Part shown: piece by piece, positions 35,950-43,617 of the stretch
Layout of the letters: each line of letters begins with the position of its first letter
Position numbering within the stretch: position 1 is the stretch's first letter
Source of the DNA: Lunatimonas lonarensis
GTDB lineage: Bacteria > Bacteroidota > Bacteroidia > Cytophagales > Cyclobacteriaceae
Reading direction: 5' to 3'
DNA length: 64,000 nt
Assembly: GCF_000390185.1 (NCBI RefSeq)
Contig: NZ_AQHR01000061.1
Span: 19,447 to 83,446, forward strand
Translations under genes and position numbers: made by a program
Notes under the pieces: model-generated
Database searches by the model: none
Seen by the model: only the letters and a program-made list of their open reading frames with translations
Told to the model about the DNA's origin: nothing

Positions 35950-36648
35950 ATGAAGCTCACCCTGAACCTTTCTTTCGCTCTTTTTCTCTTTTGGGCCCTT
36001 TCGCCTATCAAGGCGCAGACCATCTCGCTGTTCAATGGAAAAAACCTGGAGGGCTGGCACATCGACGTGCCCGAATTGGACGACAATCCGGATGGAATCA
36101 TTCCTTTCATCGTAAGGGACAAGAAACTGGTCTCTTTAGGCAACCCTCAAGGGCATCTCATCACCGATGAATCCTACAAAAATTACAGAATTGAGGCCGT
36201 TTATAGATTTCCCGGCAAACCCGGAAACTGTGGTATCCTAGTTCATGCCTCTACGCCAAGGTCGCTGTACAAAATGTTCCCAAAATCCATCGAGGTTCAG
36301 ATGATGCATGAAAACGCGGGTGATTTTTGGTGCATTGTGGAAGATATAGAAGTTCCCGACATGGAAGAAAGACGCGGCCCTAAGGAAAAATGGGGAGTCG
36401 TGGAAGGCAAGAACCGCCGAATCCTCAACCTAACCGACGGATCCGAAAAGCCGTTGGGCAAATGGAACAAGATGGTCATCGAGTGCTATGAAGACCAAGT
36501 AAAGGTTTGGTTAAATGGCGATTTGGTCAACCATGGATTCAATGCCACCGCCACTCAAGGCCAAATAGCCGTACAGGCAGAAGGAGCCGAGGTAGAATTC
36601 AAAAAGCTAACCCTCAAACCGATCGATGGAATCAGCGACAAACGGTGA
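35950..36648 (+). CDS. DUF1080 (3-keto-disaccharide hydrolase-like) secreted protein
   Basis: The 232-residue product has a signal peptide cut near IKAQ and a concanavalin-like jelly-roll domain. Family signatures are LFNGKNLEGWHID near the N-terminus, GNCGILVHAS near 95-104, and EGAEVEFKKLTLKPI at the end. DUF1080 proteins are abundant in Bacteroidota, and some hydrolyse 3-keto-disaccharides made by Gfo/Idh/MocA oxidoreductases. One such oxidoreductase is encoded at 47267-48409, too far away to be an operon partner. The gene ends 17 bp from the convergent Fnr-type gene. Confidence 0.88.
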   Translation: MKLTLNLSFALFLFWALSPIKAQTISLFNGKNLEGWHIDVPELDDNPDGIIPFIVRDKKLVSLGNPQGHLITDESYKNYRIEAVYRFPGKPGNCGILVHASTPRSLYKMFPKSIEVQMMHENAGDFWCIVEDIEVPDMEERRGPKEKWGVVEGKNRRILNLTDGSEKPLGKWNKMVIECYEDQVKVWLNGDLVNHGFNATATQGQIAVQAEGAEVEFKKLTLKPIDGISDKR

Positions 36649-36657
36649 TGCCGTTTG
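36639..36657. repeat. Hairpin over the stop codon of the DUF1080 gene
   Basis: CAAACGG and CCGTTTG pair around a 5-base loop and enclose the TGA at 36646-36648. There is no T tract. It sits between convergent genes, like the hairpins at 139-171 and 61477-61510. Confidence 0.5.
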
Positions 36658-36665
36658 ATAGACAG

Positions 36666-37379
36666 TTATCCATAAAAATCCGAGAGCCTAGCCAGACCCT
36701 TCTTGTCCAAAATGATAATCTTCTTGCCCTGAAATTCGATCAGTTCGTCCTTTTTAAACTCAGATAGCAAGCGGATAACTGTCTCGGTAGCAGTCCCCAC
36801 TATTCCGGCTATTTCTTCGCGGGTGAGCACGATGTTTATACGCTGGCTTTCGGCACCGTCTACCCCATAGGAATCCCCCAGTTTAAGCAGGGTCATCGCC
36901 AGCCGTTCCCGAATCGTCTTTTGGGTAGCATCGGTCAGTTTCCCCTCCATGACACCCAGATCCCTGCAAAGCGCCTGGGTTATCCTTCGATGAAACTCTA
37001 CGTCCTCGGCCATAACCCTCAAGAAGGTCTCCTTGGGCACAAAGCAAATTTGGGCATCTTCTACGATTGTTGCGGTGGTAGTGTACATATCCTCTCCGAT
37101 CAGCGAGGTATATCCCACAAAATCCCCCTTTTTTGCCAAGCGAATGATCTGTTCCTTCCCGTTCGAAGCCGTTTTAAAAATCTTAACTACTCCACCGTTC
37201 ACACAAAACACTCCCAGAGGCTTGGTGCCTTCGTAATATAAAATCTGACCTTTCTTGTGGGAAATGAAATTTTTTGCATCGGACAAACTGCACAAATGCT
37301 CGTCGGACAATCCCGCAAACATGGAAAACTTCCTGCTTAGGCAAAGTTCGCAAGGTACATTTTTGGTCTTTACTGTCAT
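36666..37379 (-). CDS. Crp/Fnr-family transcription regulator, Fnr-like
   Basis: The 237-residue product has a cyclic-nucleotide-binding-type domain (about 20-130), a dimer helix and a winged helix-turn-helix. Its recognition helix ATETVIRLLSEF contains E199, T200 and R203, the E-x(2-3)-R pattern of Fnr that reads TGA-type half-sites. Cysteines C10, C13, C30 and C59 could hold an oxygen-sensitive iron-sulfur cluster, although the spacing differs from E. coli Fnr. It has its own box 44-57 bases upstream, so autoregulation is likely. Location beside the cco, usp and hemN genes fits an oxygen-responsive activator. Confidence 0.88.
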   Translation of the reverse strand: MTVKTKNVPCELCLSRKFSMFAGLSDEHLCSLSDAKNFISHKKGQILYYEGTKPLGVFCVNGGVVKIFKTASNGKEQIIRLAKKGDFVGYTSLIGEDMYTTTATIVEDAQICFVPKETFLRVMAEDVEFHRRITQALCRDLGVMEGKLTDATQKTIRERLAMTLLKLGDSYGVDGAESQRINIVLTREEIAGIVGTATETVIRLLSEFKKDELIEFQGKKIIILDKKGLARLSDFYG

Positions 37380-37422
37380 TTAACTGGCCGTATCGTTTAA
37401 TCGGATAAATATACCTAAATCC

Positions 37423-37436
37423 ATGATCAAAGTCAT
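37423..37436 (-). promoter_or_regulatory. Fnr-like box upstream of the Fnr-type gene
   Basis: ATGATCAAAGTCAT matches the palindrome found at the cco operon. It lies 44-57 bases before the regulator's ATG and has outer symmetry (C before, G after). Confidence 0.6.
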
Positions 37437-37473
37437 GATTTTTTCGGTCAATTTTAGCCTTTTGACTACATTT

Positions 37474-37980
37474 TCACCCAAAGTCAGGAAACGAACTTTT
37501 CGGAACATAGGTTTGGCTGTCGGGGGAAAAAGCCAAAACGACATGCTTTATGCCATTTGAGATGGCCAGGTTAGGCGACTGAATCCGCTGATTATAAGTA
37601 CACACCTGTTCAAGCGTTCTTTGGGATAAAACGACATCGGGAGCCTTGCATTCTACCAACAAAAAAGGACTCCCCGTACGGTCTACTACCAGAATATCCA
37701 GCCTTTTGGCCAACTGATTGTATGCCAAGCCTCTCTCTAATACAAAGAGACTTCTGGGATAGTTTTTGGTGCTGACGAAATAATGGATCAAATGTTGCCT
37801 AACCCATTCTTCAGGAGTGAGCAGCAAGTCTTTTTTACGAATCGGATCAAAGACGTACCACTTGCCACTATTGGTGGAGATAGCAAGATCGGCTTCCGGT
37901 AGGTTTAAACGAGGGAAGCCATGTGTGGGTCCAACATTCATAGGGCAAATATCAACCGTATGTCCCACAAAAAAAATCAA
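37474..37980 (-). CDS. HSDR_N-type nuclease-fold protein
   Basis: The 168-residue product matches the type I restriction enzyme R N-terminal domain used as a stand-alone protein in Bacteroidota. A D-x(n)-E-x-K active site is visible in LDILVVDRTGSPFLLVECKAPD (about residues 94-115), followed by the helix TLEQVCTYNQR that carries the family glutamine. No helicase part is attached. Its 5' end overlaps the stop of the upstream helix-hairpin-helix gene by 4 bp, which suggests a joint DNA-related role. No methylase is adjacent, so classical restriction is unlikely. Confidence 0.8.
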   Translation of the reverse strand: MIFFVGHTVDICPMNVGPTHGFPRLNLPEADLAISTNSGKWYVFDPIRKKDLLLTPEEWVRQHLIHYFVSTKNYPRSLFVLERGLAYNQLAKRLDILVVDRTGSPFLLVECKAPDVVLSQRTLEQVCTYNQRIQSPNLAISNGIKHVVLAFSPDSQTYVPKSSFPDFG

Positions 37981-38699
37981 AACGTCAAATAGGGTTCTAT
38001 TCGCTCTATCCAGGCCTCTGTTAGGATCTTAATGTTCAACAAATCTTCCCGCCGGGCAATTGGTCCGTGTTGATTTCTGTAGGCAAAAATGACCCTCGCC
38101 TCATTAACCCCAATGTAGGGATGCTGCGCCAGATCCTTTGAGCTTAGTTGGTTTATGGGAAGCCTTTTATAGATGTCGGGACTGAACGGAAACAGTTCGT
38201 ATATCCTTGCCGCCAATTCCTCGGTGACTCCATACACCTCCAGCAATTGGCCTGCGTCGTAAAATCCTCCGAGCCGATCTCGGTATTTGACAATACGCGA
38301 AGAAATCACAGGCCCTACCCCTACCACGGCCTGAAGCAAAATAGAGTCTGCTTCATGAAACGGCACCCTATTGAGATCCGGCTTGTCAGGTCTTTTCCAT
38401 CCCCTATGGTGCCGCTCAGCAGTATCCTGTAAGACTGGGATCGGATTCACCGAAACCGTTCCAGTGGTAGGCAAAGACGCCACGGTGTCGGGAATGGGAA
38501 GGATCCGATTCGCAATAGCCTGCGCCTCCACGCGATATTGCTCATATCGCCCCACCCCCGCATTGAAAAAAAACTGTCCCAAAAGGCTGGGAATGAAGAA
38601 TAACACAACAAGCCCTGGAAAGACAAGCAAAAAACCCCTTGATTCCCGTCGGGAGAATCCAAAATACAACCTAAAAAACCGGACAACACGCTTATGCAT
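37977..38699 (-). CDS. Helix-hairpin-helix (ComEA-like) membrane-anchored protein
   Basis: The 240-residue product has an N-terminal membrane helix (FLLVFPGLVVLFFIPSLL) after a basic stretch. Further on are three or so helix-hairpin-helix motifs: LNRVPFHEADSILLQAVVGVGPVISSRIV, GGFYDAGQLLEVYGVTEELAARIY and INQLSSKDLAQHPYIGVNEARVI. Such motifs bind DNA backbone without sequence preference. ComEA proteins act in DNA uptake, but this layout is also widespread in non-competent Bacteroidota. It overlaps the HSDR_N-type gene by 4 bp. Confidence 0.85.
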   Translation of the reverse strand: MHKRVVRFFRLYFGFSRRESRGFLLVFPGLVVLFFIPSLLGQFFFNAGVGRYEQYRVEAQAIANRILPIPDTVASLPTTGTVSVNPIPVLQDTAERHHRGWKRPDKPDLNRVPFHEADSILLQAVVGVGPVISSRIVKYRDRLGGFYDAGQLLEVYGVTEELAARIYELFPFSPDIYKRLPINQLSSKDLAQHPYIGVNEARVIFAYRNQHGPIARREDLLNIKILTEAWIERIEPYLTF

Positions 38700-39047
38700 A
38701 TACCTATAATTGATATTTAGCGGTCATAACTTGTCCCGAGTATTCGGGATGCCAACCGGACATATCCGGTCGGACTGGGATTTCCAAAACAATTATCCCG
38801 GTGTGCTTCTGCTACGTCGTAACTCTCCGTCAGAGACGGCCCCGAACTTTATGCCTATAGCGCGCGACCATTAAATATAATCGTTTGGGAATTTTTTTGC
38901 AAATTTTAGGCTTGTTATCCTTACAGTCGCAGGCAAGCAAATCCAGTAAAATTATTTAGAAAACTTCTAAATTAGATTGCTTCCATGCCAATAGTTTAAA
39001 ACCTCCTGTTTCTGTAATAAATTTGCAGGTAATATTTACCCCAAAGC
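38700..39047. other. Intergenic region upstream of hemA with three small hairpins
   Basis: 348 bases without a supported gene. It contains TCCCGA-GTAT-TCGGGA at 38734-38749, ACCGGA-CATA-TCCGGT at 38755-38770 and CCGTC-AGA-GACGG at 38827-38839. An AT-rich stretch with a -7-like element ahead of hemA follows. The hairpins could end the minus-strand HHH transcript's antisense side or form part of a leader, but there is no match to a riboswitch that I know. Confidence 0.5.
39018..39025 (+). promoter_or_regulatory. -7-like element upstream of hemA
   Basis: TAAATTTG lies 22 bases before the hemA ATG. A clear TTTG -33 element was not found at 17-23 bases upstream, so this is tentative. Confidence 0.4.
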
Positions 39048-40322
39048 ATGCAAAATAAGTTTCGAGCGTTAAGTTTATCCTATAAAAGTGCCCCGGTAGA
39101 AACAAGGGAGCTTTTATCTGTTGATGAAAGTTCCTCTCGTGAACTGCTTTTAAAGTTGAAAGAGTTTTTCAGTGTTACAGATACACTGATCCTCTCGACC
39201 TGCAATAGAACTGAGATTTATTATTCCCATGAATTGGATTTATCCACAGAGATAATCAAATTGATGGGTGTGGAACGAGGTTTGGCCAACCCTGTTTCCT
39301 ATCTCCAGTATTTCGAAATTTTTAATGACGATACCGAAGCGATCAATCACTTGTTCCGGGTGGCCATGGGCTTGGAGGCACAGGTGATTGGCGACATGCA
39401 AATATCAAATCAAGTGAAACGGGCCTACCAAGCATCCGCTGACTTGGATATGGCCGGTCCCTTTTTGCACCGCTTGATGCACACCATTTTTTTTACCAAT
39501 AAACGGGTAGTCCAGGAAACAGCATTTAGAGATGGGGCGGCTTCGGTTTCTTATGCTGCGGTCGAACTTATTGAAGAACTCACTTCCAATACATTGAATC
39601 CACGAATCTTGCTGATCGGACTCGGAGAGATCGGGGAGGACGTGGCCAAAAACATGGTGCACCTGCCATCGGCAGAGGTGACCGTATCCAATCGCACTTT
39701 TTCAAAGGCCAAGGAGCTTGGCGAACAATATGGGTTTCGGGTGATCCCCTTTGAAGATGTATATCAGGCAATAGGGGAGGCAGATGTGGTCGTTTCTTCT
39801 ATCATGAAGTCGGAACCCTTTATTACCAAGGGCTTTGTGAAGGGATTGGATATAAAAAGCTATAAGCTGTTCGTGGATCTTTCTGTTCCTAGGAGCATTG
39901 ACACATCTATCGAAGATGTACCCGGTGCGCTCCTTTACAACGTCGATAATATAAAAAGTAAGGCGAGCGAGACATTGGAGAAAAGGATTGCCTCCATTCC
40001 CAAAGTGGAGGAAATCATCTCGGAGAGTATAGGGGAGTTCTTCAACTGGAAAAAAGAAATGATGGTATCACCCACCATCAATAAGCTGAAAAATGCCCTG
40101 GAACAAATCCGTAAAGAAGAACTGGAAAGGCATGTGAAAAATGCAAGCCCAAAAGAGCTGGCCATCATCGACAAAGTCACTAAAAGTATGATGCAGAAGA
40201 TTATCAAGGTGCCGGTGGTACAACTTCGGGCAGCGTGTAAGCGAGACCAAGCCGCCGAGATGATCGACCTTATTACCGATCTTTTTGATTTGGAAAAGAC
40301 GGGAGAGCGGGAAAACCTTTAG
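39048..40322 (+). CDS. hemA: Glutamyl-tRNA reductase (first copy)
   Basis: GluTR reduces glutamyl-tRNA to glutamate-1-semialdehyde, the first step of C5 haem synthesis. The 424-residue product has the family N-terminus SYKSAPVETRELL and the catalytic C52 in LSTCNRTE. The tRNA/active-site block is GLEAQVIGDMQISNQVKRAY, the NADPH-binding fold is ILLIGLGEIGEDVAKN, and VDLSVPRSID and a C-terminal dimer helix are present. All canonical motifs are intact, so this is the likely housekeeping enzyme. A second, divergent copy lies 2 kb away on the other strand. hemL and hemB are not adjacent. Confidence 0.95.
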   Translation: MQNKFRALSLSYKSAPVETRELLSVDESSSRELLLKLKEFFSVTDTLILSTCNRTEIYYSHELDLSTEIIKLMGVERGLANPVSYLQYFEIFNDDTEAINHLFRVAMGLEAQVIGDMQISNQVKRAYQASADLDMAGPFLHRLMHTIFFTNKRVVQETAFRDGAASVSYAAVELIEELTSNTLNPRILLIGLGEIGEDVAKNMVHLPSAEVTVSNRTFSKAKELGEQYGFRVIPFEDVYQAIGEADVVVSSIMKSEPFITKGFVKGLDIKSYKLFVDLSVPRSIDTSIEDVPGALLYNVDNIKSKASETLEKRIASIPKVEEIISESIGEFFNWKKEMMVSPTINKLKNALEQIRKEELERHVKNASPKELAIIDKVTKSMMQKIIKVPVVQLRAACKRDQAAEMIDLITDLFDLEKTGERENL

Positions 40323-40443
40323 CCGCCCCCAGTTATTTCCCGATACTACCACTTTTGTATTATTTTGGGTTCAAAGGCTTGATTTGCTTGAAAAAACCAG
40401 CCAATTACCTATTTTTACTTCCCGTCATAACGTTCGATTACCA

Positions 40444-42018
40444 ATGAATAAGCCCTCGTGCATCCCCTCATTCCTAGTTATAGTTACCTTTGTCTTTTTA
40501 GCTTCCTCAGCCGTGGGACAGACCTGGGAAGTGTTCGATAACGACTATAAACTTTTGCGTAAAATAGAAAATGGGAACCTGAGCTATTTGGGAAACTCAT
40601 TGCGGGTCAATACGCTGAATAGCCATATAAGCCTTCTCAGTCAGGATTACGAGTCCTTTATTACCATCGAAAATACGAAGCTAGTCCGGTTTATGGAACC
40701 TTGGATAATCATTTCGAAGGGAGATAAACAGGGAGCACTTCATGAATACGGTGACTTGGTTTTCCCCCCGGAATACGACCAAATTGAATCCTTTTTTAAT
40801 ATATTGATGGGTAAAAAGGGATCCATGTACTCTGTGTATGATCGAGGGACCAAACAAACACGGACGTATGGCCCTTACGAAACGGCTCGTCTCGCCAGTA
40901 ACGGACAGCTGATTGCCAAAACACCTCAGGGATACCTATTGCCATTTTCGCAAGATCCTGATCGCCTTTATATGGATCTTACCGATGTATCCGGCAACGT
41001 GATCATTGCAAAGGAACCCACCGGATATGGTCTAATAAACCGCGATGGCGATTACATATTGGATCCTATCATCGATACCATGGAATACCTAGGGGACAAT
41101 CATTTCTTTGCCCACGATGGAAACCAGTATATGCTTATAAAGGCGCAAACAAATACGGCCGATATCAAATACACCAGCTACCATCGGATCGCCATGGAAA
41201 ACGGGGTTCTGCTCGAATACATACACGGCAGACTCCGGCGCATCATGAAAGGGGATGGCATATTGCTCGACGTAGTGGGCATGACAGAGGTAAAGCCCGT
41301 AGAGGGCAACCATTACAACGTTTTTTTTCGGGACCAGAAGATCGGGTTATTGAACCCAAACGGAAAATGGGACGTACAGCCATCCTTGAACATTCGGGAA
41401 CTTTTGCCTGGAAATCAGGGACTGTTTGGTGCGCTTATCAACGGAAAATATGGTTTTGTCAACTCGAGCGGACAGGTCGTAATTCCTGCGCAGTTTGATG
41501 AGGTCAAACGCTTCTCAGATGGATTGGCTGCGGTAAGAACCGGATTTACCTGGGGTTTTGTTAACCTTAACGGGGATCTGGTGGTTACCTCCCGCTATGA
41601 TCGGGTTGGGGATTTCTTTAGGGGTATGGCCATCGTATTGATGTCGGGCAAGTTCAACCTGATCGATCGGGAGGGAAAGGAGCTCTTACCTGAGTTTTAC
41701 GACCGTATCAGTTTGACAACCGATGCCTATTATCTCACTGAAAGAAACGGCAGCTATGGGATGATCAATCCGATCGGCGTAGAGATTGCTCCTCCCATTT
41801 TTGAAGAAATCCGCCGAGAGGAGTTTGATAGAATCCTTGTACGCTATCAAGGCCGATACGGAATTATGCGCGAAAACGGAGATTTTTCACTGCCCCTTTA
41901 CTACACTAGCATTCTTTTTGACGAAAGCAATAAGAAAATCCTAGCCCGTCATCAGGAGTCCCTGATGCAGGAAACGCCCGATATCGGAAAGAAAAGACCG
42001 CAAAGGCGACCCAGATAA
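40444..42018 (+). CDS. WG-repeat secreted protein
   Basis: I choose the ATG at 40444 (524 residues, MNKPSCIPSFLVIVTFVFLA), which begins a good signal peptide cut near AVGQ; the longer frame overlaps hemA. The body has WG-type repeats: NGKYGFVNSSGQVVIPAQFDEV, FTWGFVNLNGDLVVTSRYDRV, SGKFNLIDREGKELLPEFYDRI, NGSYGMINPIGVEIAPPIFEEI and QGRYGIMRENGDFSLP. These repeats build beta structures thought to mediate binding at the cell surface. The C-terminus is basic (KKRPQRRPR). The role is unknown. Confidence 0.85.
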   Translation: MNKPSCIPSFLVIVTFVFLASSAVGQTWEVFDNDYKLLRKIENGNLSYLGNSLRVNTLNSHISLLSQDYESFITIENTKLVRFMEPWIIISKGDKQGALHEYGDLVFPPEYDQIESFFNILMGKKGSMYSVYDRGTKQTRTYGPYETARLASNGQLIAKTPQGYLLPFSQDPDRLYMDLTDVSGNVIIAKEPTGYGLINRDGDYILDPIIDTMEYLGDNHFFAHDGNQYMLIKAQTNTADIKYTSYHRIAMENGVLLEYIHGRLRRIMKGDGILLDVVGMTEVKPVEGNHYNVFFRDQKIGLLNPNGKWDVQPSLNIRELLPGNQGLFGALINGKYGFVNSSGQVVIPAQFDEVKRFSDGLAAVRTGFTWGFVNLNGDLVVTSRYDRVGDFFRGMAIVLMSGKFNLIDREGKELLPEFYDRISLTTDAYYLTERNGSYGMINPIGVEIAPPIFEEIRREEFDRILVRYQGRYGIMRENGDFSLPLYYTSILFDESNKKILARHQESLMQETPDIGKKRPQRRPR

Positions 42019-42121
42019 GGCCTACGATGGAAACCTGAATAGACAAACCCAAAAACCGGCCCTGAGACGCCCCCAAACCAGAAATTACTGCCCCATGAAA
42101 TGGGATACTCGAAGGCGAACC

Positions 42122-42155
42122 AAAAAAATCCCCGAGGATTGGTTCCCCCGGGGAT
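42122..42155 (-). terminator. Terminator of the second glutamyl-tRNA reductase gene
   Basis: On the minus strand ATCCCCG and CGGGGAT pair around a loop of about 14 bases and are followed by a run of T. It lies about 115 bases past the stop codon at 42270 and closes the minus-strand transcript. Confidence 0.75.
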
Positions 42156-42269
42156 CAACACCACACTACCCATCTAACAAAAAATCACCCTGTCTTTAAT
42201 AAAATCTCTCAATTGCCAATCAAGCTGCAATAATTACGAGGCATATCCAGTGAGTGGATGTAGCTTACG

Positions 42270-43508
42270 TCACCTTTTAGCCTTTTCAGATCTAATTATT
42301 TCGTGCACACTGTTGAGGTAGAACTCCTTTTCCGCTGTGTCCTCAGCCTTTTTTACCAATACCACAAACTGCTTGAGAATAGTATGCACCTCTTTTTCCA
42401 ACTCCCCCCGCATGGGCATCTTTCCGTTATTTTGACTGCCTCCCTTCGTCTGAAACAAATACTCTTTAAGGAGCTTCAGAATTCCCAAATACCTGTAATC
42501 CTCCCGCCAGGCCAGATAGTCCCGTAGATATTCCACAAGTATTCGCTTGACATCGCCAACGCTGGAAACCTTACATTTTTTGGCCTCTTCTGTAGCCTCC
42601 CGGATATGATCCATGCTGAGGCAGATCACTCCGTGGTGTTCGTTAATGTGCGGATCAATTGTACGGGGCATAGAGAGATCCACGATCATCGTAAAATCGG
42701 TTCTTTGTCGCGTCATAACCATCTGCCTGGTGATCAACGGCTCGGATGAATGAATCGCAGAAAACACAATGTCATGGAAAAATAACCGATCTCCAAGCTC
42801 AGCCAATTCCCGAACTTCGCCTTGGACACATTTGCTTTGGAAAAACCCGATGGCCTTGGACACGCTTCGATTGTAGACCGTAAGTTTACGTACACCTCTT
42901 GACAAAAGGTGACGCACAAGCTGCTCACCCATCTGTCCAAAACCAACCACTGCCACATTTGGCGAAGAAAAGATCGACAGGTAATCGGACACCATTTCCA
43001 CAGCCGCATGGGGCACGGAACTCACGTGTCGTTTAAATCCCGTTTCGTTGGCAATTCGCTTATTGGCAGAAAACAAAAACTGAATTAACCGATGTAAGTA
43101 AGGCCCCACAGTTTCCTCCCTACAGGCAAAAGCATAGGCTCTCTTAAGCTGATTGATCAGATGGGCATCGCCGAGAATTTGCGACCTAAGCCCTACTGCC
43201 ACCTCTCCAAAATACTGAAGGCTGTTTTCCTGTTCACGAATCACCCTAAAGACCTTATGAACCTCACCAAAAGCAACATGCTTGACTTCGGCCAAGAGCT
43301 GAATTACAGCCGCTATCTGCTTTGGAGACATCCAAGCGACAACTTCTGTGCGGTTGCAGGTGGATAATATCATCCACTCCTGCATTATACCCCTGCTTTT
43401 GGCCGCCATATCAAAGGTTCGAATATTCGCATCGTCAAAAGAAAACTTTTCCCTTATACAGACCTGCGCTTCTTGGAAGGTTAAACTAAAAACAATAAGT
43501 TGATTCAT
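42270..43508 (-). CDS. Second, divergent glutamyl-tRNA reductase-like protein
   Basis: The 412-residue product shares the full GluTR layout with the hemA product: catalytic C51 in LSTCNRTE, then GLRSQILGDAHLINQLKRAY, VAVVGFGQMGEQLVRHL, HSSEPLITR and VDLSMPRTIDPH. It differs where most GluTRs have the (S/T)APVxxRE motif; here the N-terminus reads TFQEAQVCIREKF. Overall similarity to the first copy looks low, so it is not a recent duplicate. It may be a second active enzyme or a modified one. It is the last gene after a truncated-haemoglobin-like lipoprotein gene, with a 109 bp gap. Confidence 0.88.
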   Translation of the reverse strand: MNQLIVFSLTFQEAQVCIREKFSFDDANIRTFDMAAKSRGIMQEWMILSTCNRTEVVAWMSPKQIAAVIQLLAEVKHVAFGEVHKVFRVIREQENSLQYFGEVAVGLRSQILGDAHLINQLKRAYAFACREETVGPYLHRLIQFLFSANKRIANETGFKRHVSSVPHAAVEMVSDYLSIFSSPNVAVVGFGQMGEQLVRHLLSRGVRKLTVYNRSVSKAIGFFQSKCVQGEVRELAELGDRLFFHDIVFSAIHSSEPLITRQMVMTRQRTDFTMIVDLSMPRTIDPHINEHHGVICLSMDHIREATEEAKKCKVSSVGDVKRILVEYLRDYLAWREDYRYLGILKLLKEYLFQTKGGSQNNGKMPMRGELEKEVHTILKQFVVLVKKAEDTAEKEFYLNSVHEIIRSEKAKR

Positions 43509-43617
43509 GACTCTTTGGGATTATAGCATGTGGAACACTTTAGCCGAATCGGGCTACCTAGGCTACTCAGAACCCCAAACAAACAAAGGGACTGAGGAAG
43601 GTTTCGCATGTACACCA

